A stretch of DNA of 58,498 bases from Solimicrobium sp. (GCA_021155915.1 JAJNBE010000009.1:1-58498); one strand, 5' to 3'. Positions 10,498 through 21,200 are shown, counted from the stretch's first letter. Numbers and translations: made by a program. Notes: generated by a model not told the origin, from the letters alone.

Positions 10498-11277
10498 ATG
10501 GAAGAAATAGATTTCGAAAGACGTTTTAGTGGCATTGCACGCCTGTATAGTGCACAAGGACTAGCACGATTCCAAGCAGCTCATGTGTGCGTAGTTGGTG
10601 TGGGCGGAGTGGGTTCCTGGGTAGCGGAAGCGTTTGCCCGAAGCGCTATAGGAAAAATCACATTAATTGATCTAGACAATGTCAGCGAATCCAACATTAA
10701 TCGCCAAATTCAGGCACTAACGAATACCATCGGGCAAGCCAAGGTGATCGCATTGGCTGAACGCATTGCGCAAATTAATCCGGTATGTGAAGTGACTCCG
10801 ATCGAAGACTTCATCACGCCAGAAAATTTAATAGAGCTGATTAAAGCTCCCCAATTCGATTACGTGGTGGACGCCATTGATAGCGTTAAAGCTAAGACAG
10901 CGCTTCTAGCGTTCTGTCGCGCTGAGTCAATCCCTATAGTAACGATTGGTAGTGCTGGAGGACAAACTGATCCCAGCAGGATCGAAATTCGCGATCTTTG
11001 CCGAACCGAGCAAGAACCTTTACTTTCATTAGTAAGGAAGCAGCTGCGCCAAAATTTTAATTTTCCGCGCGGCACAAAGAATAAATTTGGCATTGATGCA
11101 GTTTTCTCAATGGAACCGCTAATATTTCCTGAGCCAGACTGCTCGATAGGAAATGAAGCAGAAATTGATGGAATTACCGGCCTAAATTGCGCCGGATTTG
11201 GATCTGCGATGGTAGTAACCGCATCGTTTGGAATGCAAGCCGCGGCTCTAGTGTTGCGTAAATTAGCTAGAATTTAA
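10498..11277 (+). CDS. tcdA: tRNA threonylcarbamoyladenosine dehydratase
   Basis: TcdA (CsdL/YgdL) is an E1-like ATP-dependent enzyme that cyclises t6A to ct6A at tRNA position 37. The protein has the ThiF/E1 Rossmann motif GVGGVGSWVAEAFAR, then LIDLDNVSESNINRQ with the Arg typical of ATP adenylation, and the family end GFGSAMVVTASFG. Length (about 259 aa) is normal. A GTG at 10492 could also serve as start; the ATG at 10498 is preferred because it puts the conserved FERRFSGIARLY at the usual distance. It is divergent from pdxH. Confidence 0.93.
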   Translation: MEEIDFERRFSGIARLYSAQGLARFQAAHVCVVGVGGVGSWVAEAFARSAIGKITLIDLDNVSESNINRQIQALTNTIGQAKVIALAERIAQINPVCEVTPIEDFITPENLIELIKAPQFDYVVDAIDSVKAKTALLAFCRAESIPIVTIGSAGGQTDPSRIEIRDLCRTEQEPLLSLVRKQLRQNFNFPRGTKNKFGIDAVFSMEPLIFPEPDCSIGNEAEIDGITGLNCAGFGSAMVVTASFGMQAAALVLRKLARI

Positions 11278-11456
11278 CTTACTTGTCCCTGGACATTCCG
11301 GTTTTGATGAGGTAGCTAATAGGTGACTATTAATAGCTAGGAGCCTTAATTCATTCATTTTGAAATATGAGCCAGTGATGAACCTTTGCTGCAGTTGCGT
11401 TCTGAAAGTGGTTTAGAAAGAAGTTTTTGCTGACATTTCTTAGAAAAAGGAAAATT

Positions 11457-12281
11457 ATGAAATTTATCGTTACAAAATCCGCTCTAACTTTCATTCTTGC
11501 AATTTTCGGAACCTATTTTATTACGTCGACTATTTACGCAGACACCTATATCAGACCAGGGTCTGGCAGGGACGATACTCAGTGGCAGCCTTTTGAAGGG
11601 AAGCTAAACGACCCGCCTGAAAGTTATGCCGACCTCAACAATACTTATTTCGGTAACGCTTTGTTTATGGGCTATTCTTCTTACAACAACTTAAGTTATG
11701 TAGGATTGCCGAGCAGAGAAAAAAGCGGGAGATGGAATCTTGTGGTACTACAAAAATCAAGTAATGGCCAAAAAGACGGGCCAAGGCAAGATCTTGTTTT
11801 TCCTTCAAAAGCCGCCACTGTGGATTTTTGTAAGGCTCTTATCAAGGTAGTGCACGGAATAGTTACAGATGAAATGCCTGCCACCGCTTCCGTGTTCGCC
11901 TCGGCTTGGTTGGAGCGGCCCAAAAGTGTAATCGCCGTCGGTTATCAGACTGATTACCAAGGGGAGCTTACACCAGCAACCAAATATGCAGTTTGTCCGA
12001 ATCCTTGGGGAGAGGAACAAAATTTTTTGTTCGATGATGAAAATGACTATACAGGAATTAAAGCTAGCGGTGTGGTTTATAGCGAAAGACAATATTACAA
12101 GGTAATTTGTGTTAACCCGGAAACTCCTCCGGGCAATTTTTGGTACTTAGAAGGGGCTTTAGGATGGACCAATGGAACTCACTTGTACGATCGCCGTGGA
12201 AAGCTTGGAAAAAACCCATCGCGTGAAGAATTCGATGAGCAGATCGGGAATTTTTACTGTGGCCGCCCAAGGCACATATAG
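11457..12281 (+). CDS. Secreted cysteine-containing protein, paralogue A (unknown family)
   Basis: I do not recognise the family. Start chosen at the ATG behind AAGGA, giving 274 residues. The first 28 or so residues form a Sec signal peptide (MKFIVTKSALTF, hydrophobic core, cleavage probably after IYA before DTY). The mature part has four cysteines, in VDFCKAL, AVCPNPW, KVICVN and FYCGRP. All four recur at matching places in the next gene, which suggests two disulfides in a periplasmic or extracellular protein. Shared blocks include NGQKDGPRQDLVF, LTPATKY, TGIKASG and GWTN. A duplicated export pair is reminiscent of secreted factors of host-associated bacteria, but function is unknown. Confidence 0.8.
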   Translation: MKFIVTKSALTFILAIFGTYFITSTIYADTYIRPGSGRDDTQWQPFEGKLNDPPESYADLNNTYFGNALFMGYSSYNNLSYVGLPSREKSGRWNLVVLQKSSNGQKDGPRQDLVFPSKAATVDFCKALIKVVHGIVTDEMPATASVFASAWLERPKSVIAVGYQTDYQGELTPATKYAVCPNPWGEEQNFLFDDENDYTGIKASGVVYSERQYYKVICVNPETPPGNFWYLEGALGWTNGTHLYDRRGKLGKNPSREEFDEQIGNFYCGRPRHI

Positions 12282-12377
12282 GGTAAGTAGCGCCATTCTT
12301 TATATAGGCATTTTAGCGAAGTAACTCAGGCAATTCAGGTGACTTGATCAACAGTATTTCTTAGAAAGATTAAAACT

Positions 12378-13262
12378 ATGAAATTAGCAAAAATTAAATC
12401 AGCTCTAACTCTGTGTTTATGTCTTACAGCGACCTATTCCCAAATGTCCAATGTGTATGCGGGTGATGCTTATTTAAGAGCGCAAGACGCCGCTGGCAAT
12501 CAGTCGTATAGTTCTTATATAGGAAGCGGTTTTGAAACATTTAAAACGCTTAATGAGAAGTATCTGGGCGGAGCTGCATACCGAACCCTGGGCACTGCAA
12601 TTCCCCCTTATGTAAACGATGTCTATAAGACGTTTTATATTGTTGTACCAGGCTACCAGAAGCGCTTCGGTGTCTTCAAACTACAGAGATCAATGAATGG
12701 TGAAAAAAACGGCCCCAGAGAAGATCTCGTTTTTAAAACTAAAATGGAGGCTAATGAATTCTGCACATCACTTTCCAAAGCAGCAGGTGATTTCAACGAT
12801 CATAAGATTGAAAATGGCTTCACGTTTGTGTCAGACTATTACGGCGGTGTAAAACAAGTTATCGCCGTAGCCTATCTGCCTGCTTATGAAAAAGGAGATC
12901 TGACCCCGGCAAAAAAACATGTATTCTGTAAAAATGAGTGGAAAGTATCGAATGAATATTGGCAGAACCCAGACAGCCAGTATTTTGATGAAAATGAAAT
13001 AACAGGAGTTAGGGCAAGCGGGTTTGTTGACGGTAACCGAGGAATCTACAAGGTCGCCTGCATGAATGCAAAGCCGGAAGCTACTTTTCAGTCTCATAGT
13101 GGATGGGTAAACGAGGCTGCCGGCAAAAAGCGATATGTTACTAAATGGACAAATAATGTTGATAGCTATGAGGCTGCTGACACAGCACTCGACGACAGGC
13201 CAACTTTGGAGCAGCTTGACGCCGACGTTGGTACACCATATTGTTCAAAACCTGTTCAGTAA
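12378..13262 (+). CDS. Secreted cysteine-containing protein, paralogue B (unknown family)
   Basis: This is a tandem paralogue of the preceding gene, 97 bp downstream. It has a Sec signal peptide (MKLAKIKSALTLCLCL, cleavage probably after VYA before GDA) and a mature body of about 265 residues. Shared blocks with paralogue A are NGEKNGPREDLVF, LTPAKKH, TGVRASG, GWVN and the closing PYCSKP. The four mature cysteines (EFCTSL, VFCKNEW, KVACMN, PYCSKP) match those of A. It is about 20 residues longer, mainly by an insert near the C-terminus. No enzymatic motif was recognised. Confidence 0.8.
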   Translation: MKLAKIKSALTLCLCLTATYSQMSNVYAGDAYLRAQDAAGNQSYSSYIGSGFETFKTLNEKYLGGAAYRTLGTAIPPYVNDVYKTFYIVVPGYQKRFGVFKLQRSMNGEKNGPREDLVFKTKMEANEFCTSLSKAAGDFNDHKIENGFTFVSDYYGGVKQVIAVAYLPAYEKGDLTPAKKHVFCKNEWKVSNEYWQNPDSQYFDENEITGVRASGFVDGNRGIYKVACMNAKPEATFQSHSGWVNEAAGKKRYVTKWTNNVDSYEAADTALDDRPTLEQLDADVGTPYCSKPVQ

Positions 13263-13819
13263 CTTCTCAATAATCGAGGCAAGTGAGAAATTCTTAGGTA
13301 GTGCTAATGAATCTTTAGTACATATGCACATATGCATTAACTGAGACCTCTGCACAACTTGCGTGAGTCTAAGATAAGGCTCACGCAGAAGCAGAGCACT
13401 GGAGTGTACACGAGGGATCGCGAGCAGCGCGCAACGCCATATTTGAATCCCGCAGTAGGTTGTGTGCAGAGGTCTCTGACCTAAAATTTTCTTGCCTCGA
13501 AGATCTACCCACGTTTCCGTCATGTTCGGGCATTCGAGACTTCCCCATTCTCCTTCCAACAAGCGCGGGGAATAATGTGGAGGTTTAATTCCTATAGGTG
13601 CTGGAACTTATTAAAGTTAGTGCTTATACGCTCACGCGACGCTCTAAGCACTTATACAACGAAACCTGTTTGATTCATATCGGTTGATTATTCTTTAAGC
13701 CAATTGGCAAATTCTGTATTAGCTTAGTTTGTGGAGAAGTATGCAATAAAACAGCGGGCTCAGCTTATAATTCCCCCTTACCCAATTTCTAGCTATTATC
13801 AAAATTAGTTAAGGCCACC
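13263..13819. other. Intergenic region with MITE-like element
   Basis: Between paralogue B and folD. It contains the palindromic element at 13343–13476 and a weak hairpin (AGTGCTTA ... TAAGCACT, 13619–13652). The short open frames across it are by-products of the palindrome. No gene is supported. Confidence 0.6.
13343..13476. mobile_element. MITE-like palindromic element, copy 1
   Basis: A 134-bp imperfect palindrome whose ends are GAGACCTCTGCACA and its complement TGTGCAGAGGTCTC. CTGA occurs at both flanks and may be a target duplication. Two further copies (20842–20982 and 49360–49508) share the ends and the inner text. No transposase is encoded, so it would be moved in trans by an element outside this window. 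Confidence 0.75.
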
Positions 13820-14668
13820 ATGACTGCGCAAATTATTAACGGAATTCAACTTTCTCAACATATACGCGCTGAAGTACAGCAACGGGCGGCAGCATTAACA
13901 CGGGCAGGGAAGCAAGCTGGGCTGGTGGTTATCCTGGTCGGTGAGAATCCAGCTTCACAAGTGTATGTACGCAATAAAGTTAAAGCATGTGAAGAATGTG
14001 GTATTTATTCTGTATTTGAAAAACATCCCGCGGAAATAAGCGAAGCAGATTTACTTAAACGCATCAGCATACTTAATGCAGACCCAAAAATTCATGGCAT
14101 TTTGGTTCAATTGCCTCTTCCCGCTCACATTAATACGCACAAAATTTTAGAAGCCATTGCGCTCGAAAAAGACGTGGATGGTTTTCACGTTAACAATGCA
14201 GGTCTGCTAATGACAGGGCAGCCGCTGTTCCGGCCTTGCACCCCGTACGGTGTTATGAAGATGTTAGAAGCTATTTCTTATCCAGTGCGCGGTGCCCACG
14301 CAGTTATTGTGGGAGCATCCAATATTGTCGGCAAACCCCAGGCAATGTTACTTTTGCAAGCAGGCGCAACAGTTACAATTTGTAATTCCAAAACACGTGA
14401 CCTCGGCCTGCACACACGCATGGCAGATATTTTAGTGGTAGCAACGGGAAAGCGTAATATCGTAACTGCCGAAATGATTAAACCGGGCTCTGTCGTCATT
14501 GATGTGGGAATGAATCGCGACGATGCAGGTAAACTATGTGGCGACGTCGATTTTGCAGGAGCAAAAGAAGTCGCTGCCTATATAACTCCGGTACCAGGTG
14601 GTGTTGGTCCGATGACTATTACGATGTTATTAGTAAATACGATTGAAGCGGCGGAAAGAATATTATGA
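13820..14668 (+). CDS. folD: Methylenetetrahydrofolate dehydrogenase/cyclohydrolase
   Basis: FolD interconverts 5,10-methylene-THF, methenyl-THF and 10-formyl-THF, supplying one-carbon units for purines and formyl-Met. The 282-residue protein has the family motifs [11 protein letters not shown] (the lysine is catalytic), [22 protein letters not shown] (NADP site) and [11 protein letters not shown]. The stop overlaps the start of prlC (ATGA), so the two are translationally coupled. Confidence 0.97.
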   Translation: MTAQIINGIQLSQHIRAEVQQRAAALTRAGKQAGLVVILVGENPASQVYVRNKVKACEECGIYSVFEKHPAEISEADLLKRISILNADPKIHGILVQLPLPAHINTHKILEAIALEKDVDGFHVNNAGLLMTGQPLFRPCTPYGVMKMLEAISYPVRGAHAVIVGASNIVGKPQAMLLLQAGATVTICNSKTRDLGLHTRMADILVVATGKRNIVTAEMIKPGSVVIDVGMNRDDAGKLCGDVDFAGAKEVAAYITPVPGGVGPMTITMLLVNTIEAAERIL

Positions 14669-16701
14669 CTATGGACAATAATCCCCTCCTCGATTTCAAC
14701 GGCCTACCTCGCTTTGGCGCCATTACCGCTACCGACGTCACGCCCGCAATCAGGTCTCTGTTAAAAGAATGTCAGTCGACCGTAAATAAGGTGGAATGTG
14801 ATACCGCCCAAGCGACTTGGGAAAATGTGGTCGAACCGCTTGAAAACGCAACCGAAAAGCTTAGCCACGCCTGGGGTATTGTCAGCCATTTACATAGCGT
14901 ACAGGATACGCCCGAAATGCGCGCTGTTTATAATGAAAACCAACCTCTGATCACCGAATTTTTTACTGCATTGGGACAAAATCTGGTGTTATACAAAAAA
15001 TACTGTACCTTGCAAAATGGCGCAGAATTTGCCAGCTTTTCACCGGCTCGTAGAAAAATTATTCAAAACGCAATTCGGGATTTCAAGCTTTCTGGCGCTG
15101 AATTAGCACCAGAAAAAAAACAACGCTTTGCGGATATCCAGGAACAACTCGCGGCCCTTTCAACTAAATTTTCTGAAAACGTTTTAGATGCGACTAATCA
15201 TTATTCTTTGCATATTGAAAATGTCGCAACGTTAAAGGGTTTACCCGAGGATGTGCTGTTGGCTGCCCGTACCAAAGCAGAACAAGCTGGTAAAGCGGGG
15301 TATTTATTCGGATTACAATTTCCTTCTTTTTACCCGATTTTGCAATATGCTGATAATCGCGAATTGCGCGCGACGGTTTATCGTGCCAATACGACAAAAG
15401 CATCTGAATTAGGTGAAAATCCTGTATGGGACAACACAGGAATTATTCATGAAATTCTTAAGTTACGCCAGGAAGAGGCACAGTTACTCGGTTATAACAA
15501 TTACGCCGAAGTGTCCTTAGTCTCAAAAATGGCTGAAAACACCGAACAAGTTCGCCAATTTCTGATTGATTTAGCCACTCGAGCCAGACCATTTGCGGAA
15601 AAAGATTTAATTGAATTGCGCCGCTTTTCTAAAGAAAACTTAGGTTTGGATGAATTGCTAGCACATGATATCGCTTACGCTTCTGAAAAACTCCGTCAGC
15701 AACGCTATGCATTTTCTGAACAAGAAATAAAACAGTATTTCCCGCAACCAAAAGTGGTTCAAGGGTTGTTTGATATTACAAAAACACTGTATGGCGTTGA
15801 CATTAAAGCTGACGCTGCAAGTGTCTGGCATCCTGACGTATCGTTTTATCGCATTGAAAAAAATGGGCAACTTATTGGCCAATTCTATCTGGATCTATAT
15901 GCACGTGAAAGCAAGCAAGGCGGGGCATGGATGGATTCGGCACGCGGAAGACGGTTGACGACGAAAGGGATTCAAACTCCCGTAGCCTATTTAACCTGCA
16001 ATTTCACCGCACCGGCGGCCGGTAAGCCCGCTTATTTTACGCATGATGAAGTAATTACCCTCTTTCATGAATTTGGTCACGGGTTACACCATTTGCTTAC
16101 CCAAATCGATGAACTCGGCGTTTCTGGAATTTCTGGCGTGGAATGGGATGCGGTTGAGCTGCCGTCACAATTTATGGAAAATTTTTGTTGGGAATGGGAT
16201 GTGTTGCAAAAGATGAGCGCGCATGCTGAGACTGCACAACCGCTACCACGTGCTTTGTACGAGAAAATGCTGGCAGCTAAAAACTTTCAGTCTGGATTGC
16301 AAACGTTGCGACAGATCGAGTTTTCTTTATTTGACTTACATTTACATGACGGCCATTTAGAACAACATCAACTTTCTGTCCAAGCTTTATTAAATCAAAT
16401 TCGATCACAAATTTCGGTCTTGAAAACGCCAGACTTTAACCGATTTCAGCATGGGTTTAGTCATATTTTTTCAGGTGGTTATGCTGCCGGTTATTTCAGC
16501 TACAAATGGGCAGAAGTATTATCTGCCGATGCCTATGCTGCCTTTGAAGAGGCCGGTAATAATGCTGAAGTTGGCATAAAATTTCAGCGGGAAATTTTAG
16601 CCGTCGGCGGATCGCGTCCCGCCTTAGAATCGTTCATCGCTTTCCGCGGTCGTGCACCGCAAATCGATGCTTTACTTCGGCATAACGGTATGCAAGATTG
16701 A
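14665..16701 (+). CDS. prlC: Oligopeptidase A (M3 metallopeptidase)
   Basis: Cytoplasmic zinc oligopeptidase that degrades short peptides, including cleaved signal peptides. The 678-residue length is standard. The zinc motif HEFGH is at residues 468–472 (His468, Glu469, His472), followed by GLHHLLT. The block after it ([18 protein letters not shown], with the third zinc-ligand Glu) is intact. The gene overlaps folD by four bases and is followed directly by holC. Confidence 0.96.
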   Translation: MTMDNNPLLDFNGLPRFGAITATDVTPAIRSLLKECQSTVNKVECDTAQATWENVVEPLENATEKLSHAWGIVSHLHSVQDTPEMRAVYNENQPLITEFFTALGQNLVLYKKYCTLQNGAEFASFSPARRKIIQNAIRDFKLSGAELAPEKKQRFADIQEQLAALSTKFSENVLDATNHYSLHIENVATLKGLPEDVLLAARTKAEQAGKAGYLFGLQFPSFYPILQYADNRELRATVYRANTTKASELGENPVWDNTGIIHEILKLRQEEAQLLGYNNYAEVSLVSKMAENTEQVRQFLIDLATRARPFAEKDLIELRRFSKENLGLDELLAHDIAYASEKLRQQRYAFSEQEIKQYFPQPKVVQGLFDITKTLYGVDIKADAASVWHPDVSFYRIEKNGQLIGQFYLDLYARESKQGGAWMDSARGRRLTTKGIQTPVAYLTCNFTAPAAGKPAYFTHDEVITLFHEFGHGLHHLLTQIDELGVSGISGVEWDAVELPSQFMENFCWEWDVLQKMSAHAETAQPLPRALYEKMLAAKNFQSGLQTLRQIEFSLFDLHLHDGHLEQHQLSVQALLNQIRSQISVLKTPDFNRFQHGFSHIFSGGYAAGYFSYKWAEVLSADAYAAFEEAGNNAEVGIKFQREILAVGGSRPALESFIAFRGRAPQIDALLRHNGMQD

Positions 16702-16709
16702 AATTCAAT

Positions 16710-17213
16710 ATGAACATGCGCATTGATTTCCATAGCAACGTCAGCAATCAACTGGACTATGCTTGCCGATTAATTCGCAAAGCGTTTTTCGCACAGTGTA
16801 AGCTCATAGTATGGCATCAAGATAAAGAACAACTCGCGCAATTTGATCAATTACTCTGGACATTTTCGGCGACGGATTTTTTACCTCACGTAGTACTCGA
16901 ACAGGGTAACCATCCACTTGCGCCGCACACGCCGATATTATTGGCTATGCCTTCTGATGACACTTTTACTTCTCTGTCTGATATAAACGTTAAACATCAT
17001 AAAGTTTTAATTAATCTCAGCGATAAAGTACCCACCCATTTCGCGCAATATGAACGTCTGATTGAAGTTGTTCCCCGAGCACCTGATTTAGTACCAACAG
17101 ATACTAACACCACCGCTTATGCAACAATTCAAGCAGCAATTCAGGCAGGACGGGAACGGTACCGTTTTTATCAACAACAAGGCTATCAAATTAACCACAT
17201 TAACGCTAAATGA
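16710..17213 (+). CDS. holC: DNA polymerase III chi subunit
   Basis: The chi subunit links the clamp loader to single-strand-binding protein. The protein (about 167 aa) has the typical start RIDFHSN, then ACRLIRKAF, and the LIVWHQDKEQLAQFDQLLW and VLINLSDKVP blocks of the family. A TTG at 16698 overlapping the prlC stop and an ATG at 16716 are alternative starts; none has a strong ribosome-binding site. The stop overlaps the start of the following gene (ATGA). Confidence 0.92.
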   Translation: MNMRIDFHSNVSNQLDYACRLIRKAFFAQCKLIVWHQDKEQLAQFDQLLWTFSATDFLPHVVLEQGNHPLAPHTPILLAMPSDDTFTSLSDINVKHHKVLINLSDKVPTHFAQYERLIEVVPRAPDLVPTDTNTTAYATIQAAIQAGRERYRFYQQQGYQINHINAK

Positions 17214-17578
17214 ATCCCACTTCCCCTCTTGATAGTAACATTCCCGTACTCACAGAAATCATTTCGGGGAATAGCGAAACAAAGCCGATTTCCACTGTGT
17301 GCGAAGCCATAAGCGAAGAGAAAGCTATCCGTTCTCAGGAATCGTCTTTAGATGAATTGAAAAAAACGCTTCATGAAAATGTATTAAGGCAATTACTGAC
17401 ACGTGTCGATTTTGTTCTGGAACATCGGATAAAGGAGAGCTTGGCGGACGTATTGCAAACCGCGGTAGATGACTTAGCCAAAGATATTCGCAAAGGACTG
17501 ACCAATACTATGGAAGAAATCATTCACCGCGCCATAAATCAAGAAATCACCAAAATACAGTCAGTAAAAATTGATTAA
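17210..17578 (+). CDS. Small conserved protein following holC (unknown function)
   Basis: A 122-residue acidic, helix-rich protein with an N-terminal SNIPVLTEII motif. Proteins with this motif commonly follow holC and precede valS in betaproteobacteria, so it is a real gene despite having no known function. It is translationally coupled to holC. valS does not follow here; an Lrp-type regulator on the other strand does. The C-terminal half is predicted to be amphipathic helix (LLTRVDFVLEH, then DDLAKDIRKGL). No catalytic motif is seen. Confidence 0.75.
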   Translation: MNPTSPLDSNIPVLTEIISGNSETKPISTVCEAISEEKAIRSQESSLDELKKTLHENVLRQLLTRVDFVLEHRIKESLADVLQTAVDDLAKDIRKGLTNTMEEIIHRAINQEITKIQSVKID

Positions 17579-17747
17579 GTGTAAATAGCACTCTTGCTAA
17601 GCTGCAGGGGTTAGCTCCTTTCCAATAACTCTCGATCAATTCGGACAAACGCAGAATTCATTGGTTGGGCTAAAGATTCAACCAGCCCATCTACACTAAC
17701 TTAATAATTTTTACCTCAGAGGGTCGCACGGTATCGCAATTTGGCTT

Positions 17748-18257
17748 TTAGTTTTTTGACCGCACCATAAGCTCAGCTGCCTTCTCATCAAACAAAATTC
17801 TTGGGGAAAATTTAGCACACTTCATAGGAAATCTTGAGTGGAAGTTTTTAACATTTCCCGAGCCTGAAATCACTTTACGTATAAATTGATAATAGGCATC
17901 CATATCAATCACATGCACGACCACAAAATAATCATATTCCCCTGAAACAAAATAGCACTGCATAACTTGCGCTTCTTTTGCCATGCGCTGTTCAAAAGCG
18001 AACATAAACTCTTCACTTTGGTTCGACAATGACACTTCTAAAAAAGCGAGCATGCCATAACCAAGTGCGAAGGGATCGATCATTGAGACATCGGCATTAA
18101 TCACGCCCCTATCGCGCATATCGCGAATTCTTCGCAAACAAGTAGGTTGAGAAATATGTACTTTTTCAGCGATAGTTCGGGTTGGAATTTGGTTATCTTT
18201 TTGAAGTAGATTAAGAATTTTCCTGTCTACTTTGTCGAGCACGTGTTGTTTAGCCAT
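17748..18257 (-). CDS. Lrp/AsnC family transcriptional regulator
   Basis: 169 residues with the standard layout: an N-terminal winged helix-turn-helix (VDRKILNLLQKDNQIPTRTIA, then ISQPTCLRRI as recognition helix) and a C-terminal RAM ligand-binding domain (VMQCYFVSGEYDYFVVVHV). These proteins sense amino acids and act as octamers or dimers. The gene starts four bases after the stop of the cytochrome c gene, so the two are probably cotranscribed. Its target is unknown; ilvD lies about 0.8 kb away on the same strand, but a regulatory link is only a guess. Confidence 0.92.
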   Translation of the reverse strand: MAKQHVLDKVDRKILNLLQKDNQIPTRTIAEKVHISQPTCLRRIRDMRDRGVINADVSMIDPFALGYGMLAFLEVSLSNQSEEFMFAFEQRMAKEAQVMQCYFVSGEYDYFVVVHVIDMDAYYQFIRKVISGSGNVKNFHSRFPMKCAKFSPRILFDEKAAELMVRSKN

Positions 18258-18261
18258 AAAT

Positions 18262-18564
18262 TTACTTAGTATTGAATATCCATTTAACTAAGGTTTTGGC
18301 CTCTGCCGGACTCACTTGGGGATTGGGTGGCATAGGTATGGCCCCCCACGTACCACTGCCGCCTTTGATTATTTTATTAACCAATTTTTCTTCTGCATCC
18401 TTTTGTCCAGCATATTTTGCTGCTACCTCTTTATAAGACGGGCCAACTAGCTTTTTATCTGTAGCATGGCAAGCCATGCAATTCCTCGATTTTGCTAACT
18501 CTAAATTAGCCAAGGCGGCACTTGAGGCACATACAGTGATAAGCATACATAGAAAACGTTTCAT
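18262..18564 (-). CDS. Class I monohaem cytochrome c
   Basis: The start chosen, behind GGAGA, gives about 100 residues: a Sec signal peptide (MKRFLCMLITVCASSAALA) and a mature c8/c551-type cytochrome. The haem site is CMACH with KLVGPSYKEVA after it; the distal ligand is the Met of AIPMPPNP. It is periplasmic and carries electrons, probably to an oxidase. It is cotranscribed with the downstream Lrp-type gene. Confidence 0.92.
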   Translation of the reverse strand: MKRFLCMLITVCASSAALANLELAKSRNCMACHATDKKLVGPSYKEVAAKYAGQKDAEEKLVNKIIKGGSGTWGAIPMPPNPQVSPAEAKTLVKWIFNTK

Positions 18565-19030
18565 ACTTCTCTCCGGAATAGTGTAGCTACTCATTTGCAC
18601 ATAAATTGGTAGATCGGTTTAAAAGCAAAGGATACGACGCGGTTATCCAGGCGGTCTCATCAAAATTAGTCCCGATCCTCCCTCTGGTGATGGGTGGGAA
18701 CCCTGGGTTAATTCAGGGCCACAGGCTTTATTATCTATCTTTCTGGACAATAAAAACAGATAGTGGCTATCGCCATCGGTTTAGCTGCTGGATTCTCACC
18801 AAAGGCACGTGAGAATGACGATGGTGAGGCTAATGGCTATTTTCTTGCAATGGACGAACGGTCACGGTTATCTATCTTTCTAGACAATAAAAAACAGATA
18901 GCGGCTATCGCCATCGGATTAGCTACTGGATTCCCACTAAAGGCACGTGAGAATGACGATGGTGAGGCTAATGGCTATTTTCTTGCAATGGAATAGCAGC
19001 GACGGGTTTAATGGGGCAGCGCTGGCACAG
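18565..19030. other. Intergenic region holding tandem repeats
   Basis: Between cytochrome c and the ilvD stop. The only structure seen is the 125-bp direct repeat described separately. A 77-codon open frame across the repeats is repetitive itself and is not supported as a gene. Confidence 0.6.
18731..18992 (+). repeat. Tandem direct repeat, two units of about 125 bp
   Basis: Unit 1 is 18731–18854 and unit 2 is 18868–18992, separated by 13 bp. Both run from TTATCTATCTTTCT to TTTTCTTGCAATGGA and differ at only a few positions. Diverged copies occur at 21201–21269 (opposite strand), about 21300–21395, and a short piece at 58362–58396. It is a small dispersed repeat family without coding capacity. 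Confidence 0.75.
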
Positions 19031-20716
19031 TTATCCAGTAATCGCGCCTTTACTTGCGCTACTTGCAAGCGCGGCATATTTTGCCAAAACGCCGCGAGTG
19101 TAGCGCGGAGCTGGCGCCCTCCACAATAATCTGCGCTCTGCAAGCTCGGGCTCAGACACATTGAGCTGAATTAATTGATTTAGAGCATCAATCGTAATTG
19201 AATCCCCCTCATGAACCAGAGCAATCGTGCCCCCCACGAAAGCTTCGGGAGCCACATGGCCGACAACCATTCCCCAAGTACCCCCCGAAAAACGCCCATC
19301 GGTGATTAATCCGACTGTCTCTCCTAAACCCTTCCCAATAATCGCCGAAGTGGGTGCTAACATTTCTGGCATTCCTGGCCCGCCTTTTGGGCCTAAATAG
19401 CGCAGGACTAACACATCGCCGGGCACGATCTTGTCATCCAAAATCGCGGTCATTGCGCTGTTTTCGTCGTCAAACACACGTGCCGGGCCAGTAATCACTG
19501 GATTTTTCAATCCGGAAATTTTTGCGACGCAACCTTCAGGGGATAAATTTCCTTTTAGTATGGCCAAGTGCCCTTGTGCATATAAAGCATGCTCAATCGT
19601 TCTGATAACTGGAGTGTCAGCTTTGGGCTGATCAGGCACATGCGCCAATTCTTCTGCCAAAGTCCGGCCCGTAATAGTGATGCAATCGCCGTGCAGCAAA
19701 CCGGCGTTTAGCAGTAATTTCATGACTTGTGGGATTCCGCCCGCTTTATGCAAGTCGGTCGCCACAAATTGTCCGGATGGTTTTAAATCACAAATGACCG
19801 GGACGCGCAACCGCAGTCGTTCAAAATCATCTAGCGTCCATTCAATTTCAGCCGCGTGTGCAATAGCCAGATAGTGCAATATCGCATTAGTAGAGCCACC
19901 GGTTGCCATAATTACCGCCACGGCATTTTCAATCGATTTCTTCGTGATGATGTCACGCGGTTTTAAATTACGCTTAACTGCGTCCATTAGTACGCGCGCA
20001 GACTGAGCGGCTGAGCCTACTTTCTCATCATCGGGGTTTGCCATAGTGGACGAATAGAGTAACGACATCCCTAGTGCTTCAAAAGAAGAGGACATCGTAT
20101 TGGCCGTATACATTCCACCGCAAGAACCCGACGAAGGACAGGCATTTCTTTCAATACCCTCAAAGTCCTCCTGCGACATGCGACCTGCGGTAAATTCGCC
20201 CACGGCCTCAAAAGCAGAAACAATCGTTAAATCCTGACCTTTCCACTTTCCTGGTTTAATGGTACCGCCATAGACATAAATTGCCGGCACATTAGTGCGT
20301 GCTAGAGCAATCATCCCCCCCGGCATATTTTTGTCGCAGCCCCCAATTACCAGACAACCATCCATCCACTGCCCATTCACGGCCGTTTCAATGCAATCTG
20401 AAATAACTTCGCGAGAAATTAGCGAATATTTCATGCCTTCCGTTCCCATCGACATTCCGTCCGAAATGGTGGGAGTGCCAAACACTTGTGGATTTGCACC
20501 AACTTCTTTCAACGTTTTAATAGCGATATCGGCTAATTTCTGCAGTCCGGAATTACAGGGCGTAATAGTCGAATGGCCATTTGCCACACCCACCATCGGC
20601 TTCTCAAAATCCGATTTTTGATATCCCATCGCATAATACATCGACCGGTTTGGACTACGTGAAATGCCTTGAGTAATATTTTTGGAACGCCGATTTAAAT
20701 TTGAATCCGTGCTCAT
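19031..20716 (-). CDS. ilvD: Dihydroxy-acid dehydratase
   Basis: IlvD dehydrates dihydroxy-acids to 2-keto acids in valine, leucine and isoleucine synthesis, using an Fe–S cluster. Start chosen at MSTDSNLN, which has TTGGAG upstream, giving about 561 residues. Cysteine motifs are visible: [18 protein letters not shown] and [13 protein letters not shown]; the C-terminal substrate loop ([11 protein letters not shown], then GHVAPEA) is intact. A longer in-frame ORF to 20818 would add 34 residues unlike the family. Keeping ilvD suggests branched-chain amino acid synthesis is retained. Confidence 0.96.
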   Translation of the reverse strand: MSTDSNLNRRSKNITQGISRSPNRSMYYAMGYQKSDFEKPMVGVANGHSTITPCNSGLQKLADIAIKTLKEVGANPQVFGTPTISDGMSMGTEGMKYSLISREVISDCIETAVNGQWMDGCLVIGGCDKNMPGGMIALARTNVPAIYVYGGTIKPGKWKGQDLTIVSAFEAVGEFTAGRMSQEDFEGIERNACPSSGSCGGMYTANTMSSSFEALGMSLLYSSTMANPDDEKVGSAAQSARVLMDAVKRNLKPRDIITKKSIENAVAVIMATGGSTNAILHYLAIAHAAEIEWTLDDFERLRLRVPVICDLKPSGQFVATDLHKAGGIPQVMKLLLNAGLLHGDCITITGRTLAEELAHVPDQPKADTPVIRTIEHALYAQGHLAILKGNLSPEGCVAKISGLKNPVITGPARVFDDENSAMTAILDDKIVPGDVLVLRYLGPKGGPGMPEMLAPTSAIIGKGLGETVGLITDGRFSGGTWGMVVGHVAPEAFVGGTIALVHEGDSITIDALNQLIQLNVSEPELAERRLLWRAPAPRYTRGVLAKYAALASSASKGAITG

Positions 20717-20841
20717 GCGTACTCCAATAAAAAGAAAACAAAGACGTAGAATGCCCTGAAAACGCGGACCTGTCCAATAACTGAGCGAGCTATTCAGCAC
20801 ATCTACCCTAAGAGCCACAGTATGAGAGCCTCACAATGAAT

Positions 20842-20982
20842 GAGACCTCTGCACACCCGTAGCGAGCGAACCAAAGACAAGGCGCACGGAGCGCAGCAAC
20901 CGGAATGTACTTGAGTACATGAGGATTGCGAGCACCGCGCAACGCTGTATTTGGTTCGCGCAATAAATTGTGCAGAGGTCTC
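20842..20982. mobile_element. MITE-like palindromic element, copy 2
   Basis: A 141-bp imperfect palindrome, the cleanest of the three copies. The ends are GAGACCTCTGCACA and its complement, and the centre is ATGTACTTGAGTACAT. The left arm (GCGAGCGAACCAAAGACAAG) pairs with the right arm across almost the whole length. TGA occurs at both flanks. No coding capacity. Confidence 0.8.
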
Positions 20983-21200
20983 TGAATCGGAAATATTAAA
21001 AGAAGAAGCCCATCTAATGCATTACTCACGACCTTGGCCAGTTCTGATCCCTACCTCCCGTGAGAAGAAATGAAGCTATTATCAGCAATTTCCTTACCGA
21101 ACTTGGTTCCCATCTGGGGAGAACGCCCCATAGAATTTTGGACTCGTCCTGCCGTTCCACGGGAGCTCATACATTGCGGTGCCACCAGAATGGTCATGGC

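Noticed and set aside
13619..13652. AGTGCTTA/TAAGCACT hairpin as a terminator
   Set aside because: Long 18-base loop and no T run.
18731..18992. Direct repeats as a CRISPR array
   Set aside because: Only two 125-bp units with a 13-bp gap; no short repeats or regular spacers and no cas genes.
18763..18996. 77-codon open frame
   Set aside because: It spans the two tandem repeats and is itself a repeat translated twice; no ribosome-binding site or homology.
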